Assembly (NCBI GenBank): GCA_002494895.1
Contig: DADA01000094.1
Span: forward strand, 1-42,147
Direction: 5' to 3'
Length of the DNA stretch: 42,147 nucleotides
Source of the DNA: Nitrososphaera sp. UBA210
GTDB taxonomy: Archaea; Thermoproteota; Nitrososphaeria; Nitrososphaerales; Nitrososphaeraceae
Shown here: positions 25,301 through 33,655 of the stretch, one piece after another
Layout: each line of letters begins with the position of its first letter
Numbering within the stretch: position 1 is the first letter of the stretch
Translations under genes and position numbers: made by a program
The notes under the pieces: model-generated
What the model was told of the DNA's origin: nothing
What the model saw: the letters and a program-made list of their open reading frames with translations, nothing else
Databases searched by the model: none

Positions 25301-25930
25301 CCTTTCAGCTTCAAGCTCGTCGATCCTCTTTCTGATCTCGCCCATTCTGGCAAAGGCCACCTCGAGCCTTCGATCGGCCTCATCGAGTTGCTTGATGGAC
25401 TCGGCCTTTTTCTCGTCAAAGTAAGACAGGCCCACGATTTCCTCAATAATTTTCCTGCGCTCTTCGGAGTTAAGTTCCGAGATTCTGGTTATCATTCCCT
25501 GCTGGACGATATTGAGCTTGCTTGGCGCCGCGAGAACCACCTCAAGAAGTTCCATGATTGCCGCCTTGGCGACGGGCCTGCCGTTTAGCGAGTATTTGCT
25601 CTCGCCGGTCTCGCCCTCCATCTGCCTCGTGAGGGTAACGGTGTCAGAGTCGACGGGTATTCCCCTGTCGTCGTTCTCAAACGTCAGGCTCACCCTGATA
25701 AGCCGGTGGCTGCTGTTCTGGCTGTCGTGGAACAGCGACTGCATCTTGTCGACCCGAAGGGTCTTGGTGCTGTTCTCGCCTATAGCGAACATTATAGCGT
25801 CAAGGATGTTGCTCTTACCAGAGCCGTTTGGACCTGTTACTGCGACCAGGCCCTTGTCAAAGTTCACCACTGTATTCTTGAAGCCAAATGACTTGAAACC
25901 GTACACTTCGAGCTTCTTTATGTGAACCAA
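22373..25930 (-). CDS. smc: Chromosome segregation ATPase SMC
   Basis: 1185 residues, full-length SMC. Walker A GPNGSGKSN at 33-41, two long coiled-coil arms (about 170-500 and 690-1010), hinge domain with FGIDGLVHDLI and the glycine-rich SVEGELFEPTGGSMSLD region, then the ABC signature LSGGEKT and Walker B FYLMDEVDAHLD near the C-terminus. SMC dimers organise and help segregate chromosomes. No ScpA/ScpB partner is in the window. The TTG start at 25930 is supported by a CATAATTAATC box (25960-25970, minus strand) that predicts a leader of about 6 nt. Confidence 0.97.
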   Translation of the reverse strand: MVHIKKLEVYGFKSFGFKNTVVNFDKGLVAVTGPNGSGKSNILDAIMFAIGENSTKTLRVDKMQSLFHDSQNSSHRLIRVSLTFENDDRGIPVDSDTVTLTRQMEGETGESKYSLNGRPVAKAAIMELLEVVLAAPSKLNIVQQGMITRISELNSEERRKIIEEIVGLSYFDEKKAESIKQLDEADRRLEVAFARMGEIRKRIDELEAERNDQLRYEQISSELKRFRAVQTSNIIRKVRQKLSTSNEILDGNSQRSTLLSGQLDQARQEIEKLDAEKTKFIQEVDAANKAKAQVASRLSVIVHESERAKAMLGEAERRIVEIERRLPVIDANKQSLAERSQSMRAEAEQLKTAVDSKRRDIAGLRTRLDAVDAEVERIGAAIARYASFRQRLEKRLAKMSSLRGRIELAAATLEEKLKTSEYKKNANEQSLDELKREIEASAKIISETSMTIDADAASHRGIISVLEQLAETKRDLESELSDSSLLLSRADTLATKFEERASIAKNAMNEDLAIAELMKDAEKFGIDGLVHDLIRWDGNYERAVLAAASEWMKAFVVDSVESMILIAAYAKERRLPRLRIIPRDIAARYKPRLEMPNDDVSIIGRLSDFVFSDYDKKLASFLFSDTIVTRSSSSAYALARQGYRAVSVEGELFEPTGGSMSLDFGSRITDLTDAILLGDSVDDLREMLSKFSATINEKQAKISGIAEQAATSESERVKLDLRLKSQQERIESERQSLRAKQALIEQAVKRSSDFQSEYEMLSAELGKLARRLTLLGPSLAAHSSRLSSIGDEPSSKSELAAKNLERSQLVKALDDLNIALSQSTAVLGGIESRTELESRQLLELDEERQRLTAELEQKRKQSEEMRTKSLSLETELRALRDQEQEVIDSSGDSYSVLQEYERKIKGLSESERKLSKEHNLIERESALLRKDVTDLTSEELRLTNDLAWLGYKDLLDEMDVATAIKELAAEDEAVKKMINLRADESYVQVVDGYRGMSGRRNQLENERSSIVAFIQHIEKEKRDVFMEAFQRVDEDIRATFERMTGGAAWLEIENQDDIFSSGVMLLVRFPNKTVPRESTALSGGEKTIAATVFLLALQSLKPSPFYLMDEVDAHLDAQNTERLSKVLLERSKDNQIIMVTLKDSTVAKASLIYGVYPREGVSQVVKYKNPAQVPLAEISSSEDKQ

Positions 25931-26051
25931 CTAAAGCTATCGGGTTGAGTTTTCGATTGGATTAATTATGCGTTGTAGCGTTCAATCCAGCTCCTTTTGG
26001 TGAAAAGTTTTTTATCTGTTCCGGTGTTGAGAGTGTGTCCGGTGCTGCAGG

Positions 26052-27140
26052 TTATCGTTCGCGCTTGCCTTCAACGAACTCTATGAAATTCGCTTTTGCT
26101 GCAGAATACGGCATCTGGATCGGGGGATGCTTGAAGCAATATGCCGAGATGCTCTCAAGGGGGCCGCTAATTCCACGTTCAATGCCGATCTTGGCCGCCC
26201 TCACGGCGTCTATCATGACACCCGCACTGTTGTAGGCATCAACCACCTTTAGCTTCACGTCGAGCTCGACGGGGATGCCTCCAAAGTACTGGCCCTTTAT
26301 TGAGATATAACAGACCTTGTCGTTTTCCAGGAACGAAACAAAGTCTGAGGGTCCTATTCGCATCGGTATTTCATAGGGAACCATCGCTGCGACGGCGCTC
26401 GTCTTGCTTATCCGCTTGTCTTCAAGACGTTCCTCGTCAAGCATGTTGTAAAAGTCCATGTCGCCTCCGATGTTCAGCTGGTACGTCTCGTCCACTTTTA
26501 CCCCTCGGTCCACAAATAGCTTGACAAGCGTCTTGTGCACCACGGTGGCGCCGAGCTGGCTCATGACATCGTCTCCCGCACAAACAAGGCCCTTTCCTTC
26601 AAATGCCTGCTGCCACTTTGGAGTCGACGCTATGAATACCGGGATCGCATTGACAAACGCGCAACCCGCATCGAGACACGACTCTGCATAGTATTGGGTT
26701 CCTCTCCTGCTTCCGACAGGGAGATAGTTCAGAAGAATTTCTGCACCGGTATCCTTCAGAATCTGCGGAACGTTTGCTGCGGGTCCGCTTGCCACCTTTA
26801 CCTTTTCGGACAGGTGCCGGCCGACACCGTCATGAACTTCGCCCTTTAGTACCTTGACATCAGTCCTATCCATTTCTTTTATTATTTTGACCGTATTATT
26901 TGGTTTGGCGAAAATGGCCTCGGAAAGGTCTTTGCCCACTTTGGTATCAGAGACATCAAACGCTGCCACGAATTCGATATCTCCCGGTTCTATGCCGCCA
27001 ATGTTGTATGCAGTGAGCCCTATCCAATCGTTCGCGGTTTTTCGAGCATCCGGATTGTCGCGGTAATAACGCGTCCCCTGCACTAGCGCGGACGCACAGT
27101 TGCCCACTCCGGCGATGGCAACCTTTACCTTCTTGCCCAT
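26052..27140 (-). CDS. Myo-inositol-1-phosphate synthase
   Basis: 362 residues. N-terminal NAD-binding motif VKVAIAGVGNCASALVQG and the conserved NYLPVGSRRGTQYYAE, LNIGGDMDFYNM and SDFVSFLENDKVCYI segments identify inositol-3-phosphate synthase of the archaeal/actinobacterial short type. It converts glucose 6-phosphate to inositol phosphate using NAD+, the first step towards archaetidylinositol lipids or inositol-derived solutes. The ATG at 27140 has a CGAATATTAAG box centred about 27170, giving a leader of about 5 nt. It stands upstream of smc on the same strand, but the 121-bp gap carries smc's own promoter. Confidence 0.93.
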   Translation of the reverse strand: MGKKVKVAIAGVGNCASALVQGTRYYRDNPDARKTANDWIGLTAYNIGGIEPGDIEFVAAFDVSDTKVGKDLSEAIFAKPNNTVKIIKEMDRTDVKVLKGEVHDGVGRHLSEKVKVASGPAANVPQILKDTGAEILLNYLPVGSRRGTQYYAESCLDAGCAFVNAIPVFIASTPKWQQAFEGKGLVCAGDDVMSQLGATVVHKTLVKLFVDRGVKVDETYQLNIGGDMDFYNMLDEERLEDKRISKTSAVAAMVPYEIPMRIGPSDFVSFLENDKVCYISIKGQYFGGIPVELDVKLKVVDAYNSAGVMIDAVRAAKIGIERGISGPLESISAYCFKHPPIQMPYSAAKANFIEFVEGKRER

Positions 27141-27269
27141 GACCAGAAGATGTGCATTAGAGCCTTCTTAATATTCGTATAACCATACCAGAAACAGTCT
27201 TTCTTGTTGCGCTGCGAGGTACTATTTCATTTCTTGCCGGTAAGCCCCCCTGGTCTTGCATCCCCAGCT

Positions 27270-28343
27270 TTAAACGGAACCACTAAGCTCGGGTCTGTGC
27301 TGGCCTATGATTTTCGAAAGCCCGCGCATATAGTTCCTCGCAAATGTCGTAACGGGTTGCGAGGAATACCAAATGCAGCCTAGCACTTCGCAATCGTGGC
27401 AGGTTCTTGCAATGTCCCATTCCGGCGCGCTCCATATTTCGTCCACGCTTTTTTCAAGCAGGCTGAACGTGTTTTCCGGCTTGTTGAACTTCCAGCACGG
27501 GACCATGACTGTTCCGTTTCCATTCACAAAAACGCTCTTCCAGACTCCGCATTCGTTAAAGACGCCCCGACCGTGCTCAATAATCTGCTGGAAGTACTCT
27601 GAAGGTATCATTACCTGGGGCGACTCGTGTCTGGCGGTGTAGTCAAGAATGCTCTTGCAGACCTCAACCATAGTTTCTCTGTCGGGAAGGAGCGAGTAGT
27701 CCACGTCAGATCTGTCTTCAACGAAGGTAAATGAAACTGCGTTGGCGCCCAATTCAAGAGCTTTTTCGAAATACGTCTGATCGATAAATTCCTGCGTATT
27801 GTACTTGGTTATCACGCTGTTGAAGTAATGCGGAACATTGTGTTCGCTTAAAAGCCGGAGATTATCCATCACTCTCTGGTAAATCAGCGGCGTGACTCCG
27901 CGCACTTTGCAGTACGATTCTTCAAACACCGAATCGATGCTACAGGTGATAAACTGAATGTGGCGCTTCAGTTCTTCAAGGTCGATCGTATGCAGGAGCG
28001 AACAATTCGTGATCAGGGTTATTGGCATCTTTAGGCCATCGAGATATTTCACGAGTTCCATAAAGTCCGGTCTGCTTGTCGGCTCTCCTCCCTCGATTAT
28101 CGCCCAGACGCAGTATCGCGAAACCTTTTCAAAAATACTCTTCCACTGGTTTGTCGTAAGGTCGTCTGTCCGGACCTGCCGCATCTGGCCCTCCTTGTCA
28201 GAGTTTCCGAATGGACACATGGGGCAGTAAAAATTGCAGTAATGAGTCATGCTAAAGACCGCGACAATCGGTCTACGTCTGCCGATGGCCCTGTTAGCTC
28301 CCCACTTGCTGATGAGCTTCAGAGTTCGGATCGTGTCAACCAT
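27270..28343 (-). CDS. Radical SAM protein with extra C-terminal cysteine cluster
   Basis: 357 residues from ATG 28343; a GTG at 28355 is possible, but a CTTATTACAAT box centred near 28372 predicts a transcript start at about 28346. The 4Fe-4S motif is MTHYCNFYCPMC (C-x3-C-x2-C, Cys36/40/43), and GGEPTSRPDF is the usual SAM-contact strand. The C-terminal part has further cysteines (ECGVWKS, VPCWKF, CHDCEVLGCIW), which suggest a SPASM/Twitch-like auxiliary cluster. The substrate is unknown; related proteins modify peptides or lipids such as HpnH-type hopanoid precursors. Divergent from the LysE exporter. Confidence 0.85.
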   Translation of the reverse strand: MVDTIRTLKLISKWGANRAIGRRRPIVAVFSMTHYCNFYCPMCPFGNSDKEGQMRQVRTDDLTTNQWKSIFEKVSRYCVWAIIEGGEPTSRPDFMELVKYLDGLKMPITLITNCSLLHTIDLEELKRHIQFITCSIDSVFEESYCKVRGVTPLIYQRVMDNLRLLSEHNVPHYFNSVITKYNTQEFIDQTYFEKALELGANAVSFTFVEDRSDVDYSLLPDRETMVEVCKSILDYTARHESPQVMIPSEYFQQIIEHGRGVFNECGVWKSVFVNGNGTVMVPCWKFNKPENTFSLLEKSVDEIWSAPEWDIARTCHDCEVLGCIWYSSQPVTTFARNYMRGLSKIIGQHRPELSGSV

Positions 28344-28421
28344 TGCCAGTTTCACTTCAAAACGGATTGTAATAAGCGATTCGTAAAGACTTAACAGCGC
28401 ATGCCGCCGCTAAAGTAGTTC

Positions 28422-29048
28422 ATGGAGGTCTGGGGTTTCGGCCTAGAAGTTATCGCTATTTCGGCCTCAGGCGTCCTTGCGCCCGGTCCGCTGTTCTTTG
28501 CTAACCTGCTCTACGGCACGAAGCAGGGCGCTTCGGCAGGGCTGAAGATGGCATACGGGCACACAGCAGTCGAGCTTCCTTTGATTGTTGTACTTGCCGC
28601 GGGCCTGTTCTCATCCTCCGTGGCTACTCAATATGGAGATGCCATAGGGGTAATCGGTGGCATCGCGATTCTGGTTTTTGCAGGGTTGCAAATCGCGGGC
28701 TTGATCAGAAGGAAGAAGCAATCTACGCCTATCGAAAGGAGCAGCAAAAGTCCTTTGCTTGCCGGAATCGCACTTTCCGCGCTCAATCCCTTTTTTCTTG
28801 TATGGTGGTTCACTGTAGGATTGAAGCTGGTGGCGGACTCGCAAGCATTCGGGTTGGTGTTTGGAATAGGATTATTGTTTGGCTTTCATATCTGGATGGA
28901 TTACGCGTGGCTCGCCGGGACAGCTTATCTGGCCTCAAAGAGTAGTTCAGTGCTAAAATCCAGGTATTATCCAATGCTGATACTCGCGCTGGTTGTCGTG
29001 CTAGCATACTATGGCATTTACTTTCTGCTTCAATCTCTTGGCAGCTAG
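28422..29048 (+). CDS. LysE-family amino-acid exporter
   Basis: 208 residues and about six transmembrane helices. The family hallmark APGPLFFANLLYGTKQG lies in the first third and NPFFLVWWFTVG in the fourth helix region. LysE/RhtB proteins export amino acids or related small molecules; the substrate cannot be predicted. The ATG at 28422 has a GACTTAAC element at 28388-28395 that predicts a leader of about 4 nt. The gene is divergent from the radical SAM gene across 78 bp and convergent with the hydrolase at 29116. Confidence 0.85.
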   Translation: MEVWGFGLEVIAISASGVLAPGPLFFANLLYGTKQGASAGLKMAYGHTAVELPLIVVLAAGLFSSSVATQYGDAIGVIGGIAILVFAGLQIAGLIRRKKQSTPIERSSKSPLLAGIALSALNPFFLVWWFTVGLKLVADSQAFGLVFGIGLLFGFHIWMDYAWLAGTAYLASKSSSVLKSRYYPMLILALVVVLAYYGIYFLLQSLGS

Positions 29049-29115
29049 ACACGACCGGAGAACACTCAGGTAGCGATTCGAGACAAAACATTTTCGGACG
29101 TCGTGTTTTTCAATG

Positions 29116-29976
29116 CTATGCAAGAGAGCGTGAGCGCATCAAGAGCTTCCGCACTGAGGGCTCTGAAGATATTGATTGCAGCAACAAATCCAAGTTTCGG
29201 TGGTTGTTGAAGCGCAGGATGTTGTCCACCAGCCTGAGCAATGATCCGGAATCCCTCATGTGTCTCGCAGCATTGTGCCCTGCGTCCTTTACCTCATAGA
29301 TGTGGAAGGGTTGGTTTAGGCCGATCATTCTCATTGCGTGGACCCTGTCTAACCTATCTCCGCCGCCAAAGAACAACAAATACGTGCATGATTTGCCGTT
29401 AGGGAGGTCGTCTGACGAAAGGAAATATCTCTTGAGGTCATAGAACTGGGATGTCGCGTTTGCCTGAGATTTGTAAAGCCGACCAATCTCCTCTTTGAAC
29501 CTGTCATCAGCATAGATCGCTCTGTTCTCAGGATCCAGAAATGTCTTAGGAGAAATACCAATGCAAATGTCAGATTTAATTTTCGACGCAAAAAGCAAAG
29601 AGGCATAGCCCCCCATGCTGTGACCGAGCGTGATTACGAGCTTGTATTGCCGTTCCGCGATTTTCCGGTTTAGGAACTCTGCCACCTCGTCTACGTTGCC
29701 GCCAACTCCTTTCACTCCAAAGTGATAGTATGCCCTATGCCTGTCTCGCAAGAACAGCACGTCACAGTTCTTGTCCTGAAGGGAATGAACGAATTCAAAT
29801 GGACGTGTCTCAATGCCAAGTTTCTGCCTAATCCTTGCGAATGTCTTTAGAATGCCAGCCATTCCTGCAAACGTTACGAATAATACCTCATTGCCACCAG
29901 AATTGAACTCAAGATCGTCGACAAGCAGGTTATTTACGTAATTGACGCACCTTCTTGCGCTTCGCGGGAGGAGCAT
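29116..29976 (-). CDS. Alpha/beta-hydrolase fold protein
   Basis: 286 residues. The nucleophile elbow is LGHSMGGYAS with Ser120; acid candidates are Asp207 or Asp210 in FFGGGDRLDRVHAM, and the histidine is His234 in DAGHNAARHM. An oxyanion strand VTFAGMAG lies near residue 37. This is an esterase/lipase-like serine hydrolase; no signal peptide, so it is cytoplasmic. The substrate is unknown. A perfect 7-bp dyad (30005-30026) overlaps its predicted TATA box, suggesting repression. Convergent with the LysE gene, 67 bp apart. Confidence 0.8.
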   Translation of the reverse strand: MLLPRSARRCVNYVNNLLVDDLEFNSGGNEVLFVTFAGMAGILKTFARIRQKLGIETRPFEFVHSLQDKNCDVLFLRDRHRAYYHFGVKGVGGNVDEVAEFLNRKIAERQYKLVITLGHSMGGYASLLFASKIKSDICIGISPKTFLDPENRAIYADDRFKEEIGRLYKSQANATSQFYDLKRYFLSSDDLPNGKSCTYLLFFGGGDRLDRVHAMRMIGLNQPFHIYEVKDAGHNAARHMRDSGSLLRLVDNILRFNNHRNLDLLLQSISSEPSVRKLLMRSRSLA

Positions 29977-30004
29977 CGGTGCCGATCGGATCTGCTAGGT
30001 ACTA

Positions 30005-30026
30005 ATTATGTAAGTATAGACATAAT
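30005..30026. promoter_or_regulatory. Dyad ATTATGT-N8-ACATAAT over the hydrolase promoter
   Basis: Perfect 7-bp inverted repeat with spacer AAGTATAG. Read on the minus strand, the spacer contains CTATACTT, a TATA-like box that would put the transcript start about 12 nt before the hydrolase ATG at 29976. A regulator bound here would compete with TBP. Confidence 0.45.
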
Positions 30027-30123
30027 GCCAAGTTATTCTGACGTCCGGAAGATAGTCGCCGGATCCTATGTCGCCACTCTATGTCTGCAAATCTGCCTTA
30101 ATACTCATCTCAGTGCAGAGGCA

Positions 30124-30432
30124 CTACTTTGATCTAGAAATTGGCACATCTATGGTTGAAACGTTGCGGACTCTGCCATCCTCGGACTGCACGGTCTCGG
30201 AGCCAAGCCTGATCGGCCCAATCTTGTATCCGAGTGTGTCCATACGTTTGACAATGATTTGGGCCACATCTACTGCCCTTGTGATGCTTTTTCCCCTTGC
30301 CTTGATTACCACAGTTGGTTCGTTTGCCAGCTGAACCAATGTTGCAGTGACGTATGTCATGAGCGGCTTTTTGCCAATGAATATCTCATTACTTGGCTTG
30401 CTCTGTCTGAATGTGTTGGTGTTTGTAGACAT
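30124..30432 (-). CDS. Alba-family chromatin / RNA-binding protein
   Basis: 102 residues from ATG 30432. The core IFIGKKPLMTYVTATLVQLA ... VVIKARGKSITRAVDVAQIIVKR is the Alba fold, with the paired lysines (21/22) that contact nucleic acid and can be acetylated in other archaea. Alba dimers coat DNA and also bind RNA. The frame opens seven codons earlier (ATG 30453), but TATA-like elements at 30459-30476 predict a transcript start downstream of that codon, so the shorter form is preferred. About 10 N-terminal residues are disordered, rich in Asn and Thr. Confidence 0.92.
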   Translation of the reverse strand: MSTNTNTFRQSKPSNEIFIGKKPLMTYVTATLVQLANEPTVVIKARGKSITRAVDVAQIIVKRMDTLGYKIGPIRLGSETVQSEDGRVRNVSTIDVPISRSK

Positions 30433-30638
30433 GGGTGCGAGATGATTCCGCATAGTGGCATATAACGTTTATTATCGAACGAAAAAATATTTGTTAATGA
30501 AAATTTACCGACTGCAAAATGCAAAACGTAAATGATCGGCCGGTCGAAGACTTGATCGTTGTTGTAATATCGCCCTTATTCAATCGGCTAGTCCTACTGC
30601 CAGAATTCTCATTAATTAATCAGACTTGATTCACAACG

Positions 30639-30668
30639 GGCAGTTGTTTCGCATTGCAAACGACTGCC
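30639..30668. repeat. Stem-loop, 11-bp stem and 8-nt loop
   Basis: GGCAGTTGTTT, loop CGCATTGC, AAACGACTGCC. Ten Watson-Crick pairs and one G-U pair if transcribed. It stands 20-50 nt upstream of the TATA box of the gene at 30720 and within a 287-bp gap (30433-30719) with no other gene. It could be an operator or part of a small RNA; the loop is not followed by T residues on either strand. Confidence 0.4.
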
Positions 30669-30719
30669 TAACGCCTAACGTGGCACTACGTTTTATAGTC
30701 GAACGTTGAATGGAAACTT

Positions 30720-30974
30720 GTGACCACACCAGTTCCGAAACAAAAAAGTCTTGCAGTGACTATCATATTGGCGATAATCATCTATGGTTTAGGGCATATC
30801 TATCTTGGCTTTGTAAGGAAAGGTGTAGTTATTCTCATTGTTGGTTTTGCTATCAATATTGTGCTGAGCTATTTGTTTGGCTGGTGGGGTTCGCTTCTTG
30901 TTCTCCCTTTTTGGGGTTGGCAATTATTCGATGCATACAAGACCTATCGAGGCATCTACAAGCCAAAACAGTGA
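30720..30974 (+). CDS. Small TM2-like membrane protein
   Basis: 84 residues, GTG start at 30720 located by a TTTTATAGTC box (30690-30699) that predicts a leaderless transcript. Two or three hydrophobic segments; the pattern GLGHIYLGFVRKGVVILIVGF followed by a second helix and DAYKTYR resembles the TM2 domain (two helices joined by a short loop), found in many small bacterial and archaeal membrane proteins of unknown role. The 285 bp downstream (30975-31259) contain no gene I can support. Confidence 0.65.
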   Translation: MTTPVPKQKSLAVTIILAIIIYGLGHIYLGFVRKGVVILIVGFAINIVLSYLFGWWGSLLVLPFWGWQLFDAYKTYRGIYKPKQ

Positions 30975-31259
30975 CTAAGGAAAAGTTTATCAGGTAATCT
31001 AAGGCGGGCCTGCAGTCAGGAGCACATTGCTTTTCTTTATCTCTTGTAATTCGCCGATCTTTCACAATACAGAGTTGCGGCAGACACGTCGACTGAGTTG
31101 ATGGTATGTCTTGGCAGCTTCATCATGGATATGAATGTCTGATATCTTGTGTTGTGGTACAACTATCTAATTGAGCCTAGCTACTTGTAACTAGAGATAG
31201 TCTTTCATTTAGCCTCCTGCACCGGAATTATTATTATCTATTTTGGGCCTATGCTGAAT

Positions 31260-32063
31260 ATGAACAAGAAAACGACGATAATCTTGGCGGCAACTATTCT
31301 GTCAACTATGCTCGCAGGCGTATTTGTGAGCGGTCAGTTCGCAGCGGCCGGCGAAGGTTCAAAGAAGAACGAGCAAAAGGGGGATTCAGATACCGTAATC
31401 CCGCTGAAGGAGGCAAAGCTGAATATCGAGCACAATGCGAAGGACTTGGACACCGGATTCCAGGGATTCCTTGATAGCGAAGGTTGGAAGCGGATGACGG
31501 TTACTGGTCCAGACGGGAAGGTGTTGAAATTTGAAGGCAAGGGCGAGCTAGGGCAGCTTGGCTTGACCGAACTGTTCTTCGAGACTGTCGAGCCGGAAAA
31601 TGCCGATGTGCCTATCGACGAGCTGCTGGAAACTCTGCCAGAAGGCGATTACGAGTTCAAAGGATCCGGAATTGAAGTCGGAGAAAAGACAGGCAAGACG
31701 ATGGGAACCGCCTGGCTGACTCATGACATTCCTGAAGGCCCTGAGCTTTTGACGCCAGCAGAAGATGCCGAAGTTCCTGAGGACGAAGACCTTGTGGTGA
31801 GCTGGAGTAAAGTTGAGAAAACCATTGATGGAGATGATGTCAACATCATTGCTTACCAGCTCATTGTCGAGAAGGATGAAGCACCACATCAGCATATGAT
31901 CGGTAAGATGGGACTCAGTATGTATCTGCCACCTGATGTGACCCAGATAAGGATTCCAGCGGAATTTCTTGAGCCTGGGACAGATTATGAGTGGGAAGTG
32001 CTCGCCATCGAAGAGAGTGGAAACCAGACTCTGAATTCAAGTGCGTTCAGCACTAGCGACTGA
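31260..32063 (+). CDS. Secreted protein with fibronectin-type-III-like domain
   Basis: 267 residues from ATG 31260, which begins a signal peptide (MNKKTTIILAATILSTMLAG, cleavage near AAAG). An ATG at 31251 is also in frame, but the ATTATTAT element (31227-31236) favours the later one. The mature protein is acidic. Residues about 155-267 (LLTPAEDAEVPEDEDLVVSWSKV ... LEPGTDYEWEVLAIEESGNQT) have the proline/tryptophan/tyrosine pattern of an FN3-like beta-sandwich. No catalytic motif. It may be a surface or extracellular adhesion protein; the function is unknown. Confidence 0.7.
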   Translation: MNKKTTIILAATILSTMLAGVFVSGQFAAAGEGSKKNEQKGDSDTVIPLKEAKLNIEHNAKDLDTGFQGFLDSEGWKRMTVTGPDGKVLKFEGKGELGQLGLTELFFETVEPENADVPIDELLETLPEGDYEFKGSGIEVGEKTGKTMGTAWLTHDIPEGPELLTPAEDAEVPEDEDLVVSWSKVEKTIDGDDVNIIAYQLIVEKDEAPHQHMIGKMGLSMYLPPDVTQIRIPAEFLEPGTDYEWEVLAIEESGNQTLNSSAFSTSD

Positions 32064-32167
32064 CCTGGACGCAGGAATTCGAGATCCATTCGGAGAAGAA
32101 AGCGATTCGCAGACGGGGGCAGAATGAGCCCTCAAGTCTGCTGCCGACCTCCCCACAACATTTCTTG

Positions 32168-32416
32168 TCACTTGTTCTGATCGGCATACTTTTTCAGAAT
32201 GTTTTCAAGCTCTGAAGGATTTTCAGTTATCTCCTTCACTGCGCGCGGATCTTCAACTTCATAACAGTGGAGAAGGTCTTGCTCGTCTTTGTAAAAAAGA
32301 AAGACCTTGTTCTGGTAGACACAGTGATAGAGTTGTTCCGCTACCATCTTCTCTGTCTTCAACTTGATCCCATCCTCCTCAATAACGACGGGGTACTCGC
32401 CATCAGCTGCGTCCAT
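32168..32416 (-). CDS. Hypothetical protein, 82 residues
   Basis: Acidic small protein beginning MDAADGEYPVVIEEDGIKLKTEKM. Predicted two beta strands (VFLFYKDEQDLLHCYEV) and a C-terminal helix (PSELENILKKYADQNK). No family recognised. A GATTAAATAG box (32438-32447, minus strand) predicts a leaderless transcript at the ATG 32416, which supports it as a real gene. Divergent from dinB. Confidence 0.6.
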   Translation of the reverse strand: MDAADGEYPVVIEEDGIKLKTEKMVAEQLYHCVYQNKVFLFYKDEQDLLHCYEVEDPRAVKEITENPSELENILKKYADQNK

Positions 32417-32527
32417 TCAGAATACGATGGTGGAGACTCTATTTAATCAGTTAATCATGCGAAGATACTGGCGTCACCTTGATGAATCTCGAAATCCTTA
32501 AGCAATGCGTCAGAGTATGAGGTTCAA

Positions 32528-33655
32528 TTGATCACAGCTGGTACACAGAATAACAGGACTCCTAGAATAGTGATGCATATCGATTTTGACTATTTCTTTG
32601 CCCAATGCGAAGAGATCCGCAACCTTTCACTGAAGACAAAGCCAGTTGTAGTCTGTGTCTTTTCTGGACGGACTGAAGACAGCGGTGTTGTAAGCACTGC
32701 GAACTATGTCGCACGGAAATATGGAGTCAAGTCCGGAATTCCAATCAAGCTGGCAAAGGCAAGGCTGGCGGCTGTTGCAGACGCGATATTCCTACCACTC
32801 GACTCATCATACTACTCCAAAGTCTCTGACGCTGCGATGTCCATTATAGAATCACACGTCGAGAAAATGGAACATGTGGGGATCGATGAATGTTACATCG
32901 AAGTTTCTGAAGCGAAGCGGGATATGGGAGCTGCGATAGCTCTCGCGCAGGAGATCAGGGCCGAGGTGCGCAGCGAAACAAAGCTGACGTGCTCAGTCGG
33001 AGTGGCGCCGAACAAGCTCGTTGCCAAGATAGCATCTGACATGAACAAGCCCGATGGGCTTACGGTCGTCGAACCCGATACTGCCGCATTCGCTATTTCT
33101 GCACTCAAAGTTGACGCGATACCCGGAATTGGCCCAAAGACTGCCGCAAGGCTACTAGAAATGCGAATAGAGACTGTAGGCCAGCTTGCCAGCCTAGATC
33201 TGTTCAAACTAGTAGAAATGTTTGGGAGAAAAACAGGAACTTATATCTACAACGCTGCAAGGGGCGACGACGACTCGCCAGTGATCGACTCCGGAGAAAG
33301 AAAACAGATTAGCCGGATAGTGACTCTGAAAAACGACGCGGACATTAGCGCAGAAATGTACGACGAGCTCTATTCCTTATGCCAATCTGTTCTGGAGAAG
33401 GCCGCAGGCAAGTCACTTTCATTCAGGACAGTTGGCGTGATGCTGATTCTTGACAATCTAAATCAAGTGTCAAGATCAAAGAGCCTGAAATTTCATTCGA
33501 CCGATCTCGAATCATTGCGCTCCACTGCCAGGTCGCTTTTGGACGAGGCTATGGCAGGCCCAGACAAAGTCAAGGTAAGAAGACTCGGCGTGCATCTTTC
33601 CGATCTTCAAGAGAGCACTGGACAGAACACAATGTCAGAATTCATGAGCGGCTAG
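32528..33655 (+). CDS. dinB: DNA polymerase IV (Y-family, Dpo4-type)
   Basis: 375 residues, translesion DNA polymerase. The catalytic residues are Asp19 (HIDFDYFFAQC) and Asp120/Glu121 (GIDECYIEVS); helix-hairpin-helix PGIGPKTAARLLEM at about 199 contacts DNA. The C-terminus QNTMSEFM fits a PCNA-interacting QxxMxxF peptide. The TTG start at 32528 is supported by an ATCCTTAAGC element (about 32490-32499); an ATG at codon 16 (32573) would also keep the catalytic motif. Its last 4 bp overlap the opposite-strand archaeosortase-like gene. Confidence 0.93.
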   Translation: MITAGTQNNRTPRIVMHIDFDYFFAQCEEIRNLSLKTKPVVVCVFSGRTEDSGVVSTANYVARKYGVKSGIPIKLAKARLAAVADAIFLPLDSSYYSKVSDAAMSIIESHVEKMEHVGIDECYIEVSEAKRDMGAAIALAQEIRAEVRSETKLTCSVGVAPNKLVAKIASDMNKPDGLTVVEPDTAAFAISALKVDAIPGIGPKTAARLLEMRIETVGQLASLDLFKLVEMFGRKTGTYIYNAARGDDDSPVIDSGERKQISRIVTLKNDADISAEMYDELYSLCQSVLEKAAGKSLSFRTVGVMLILDNLNQVSRSKSLKFHSTDLESLRSTARSLLDEAMAGPDKVKVRRLGVHLSDLQESTGQNTMSEFMSG

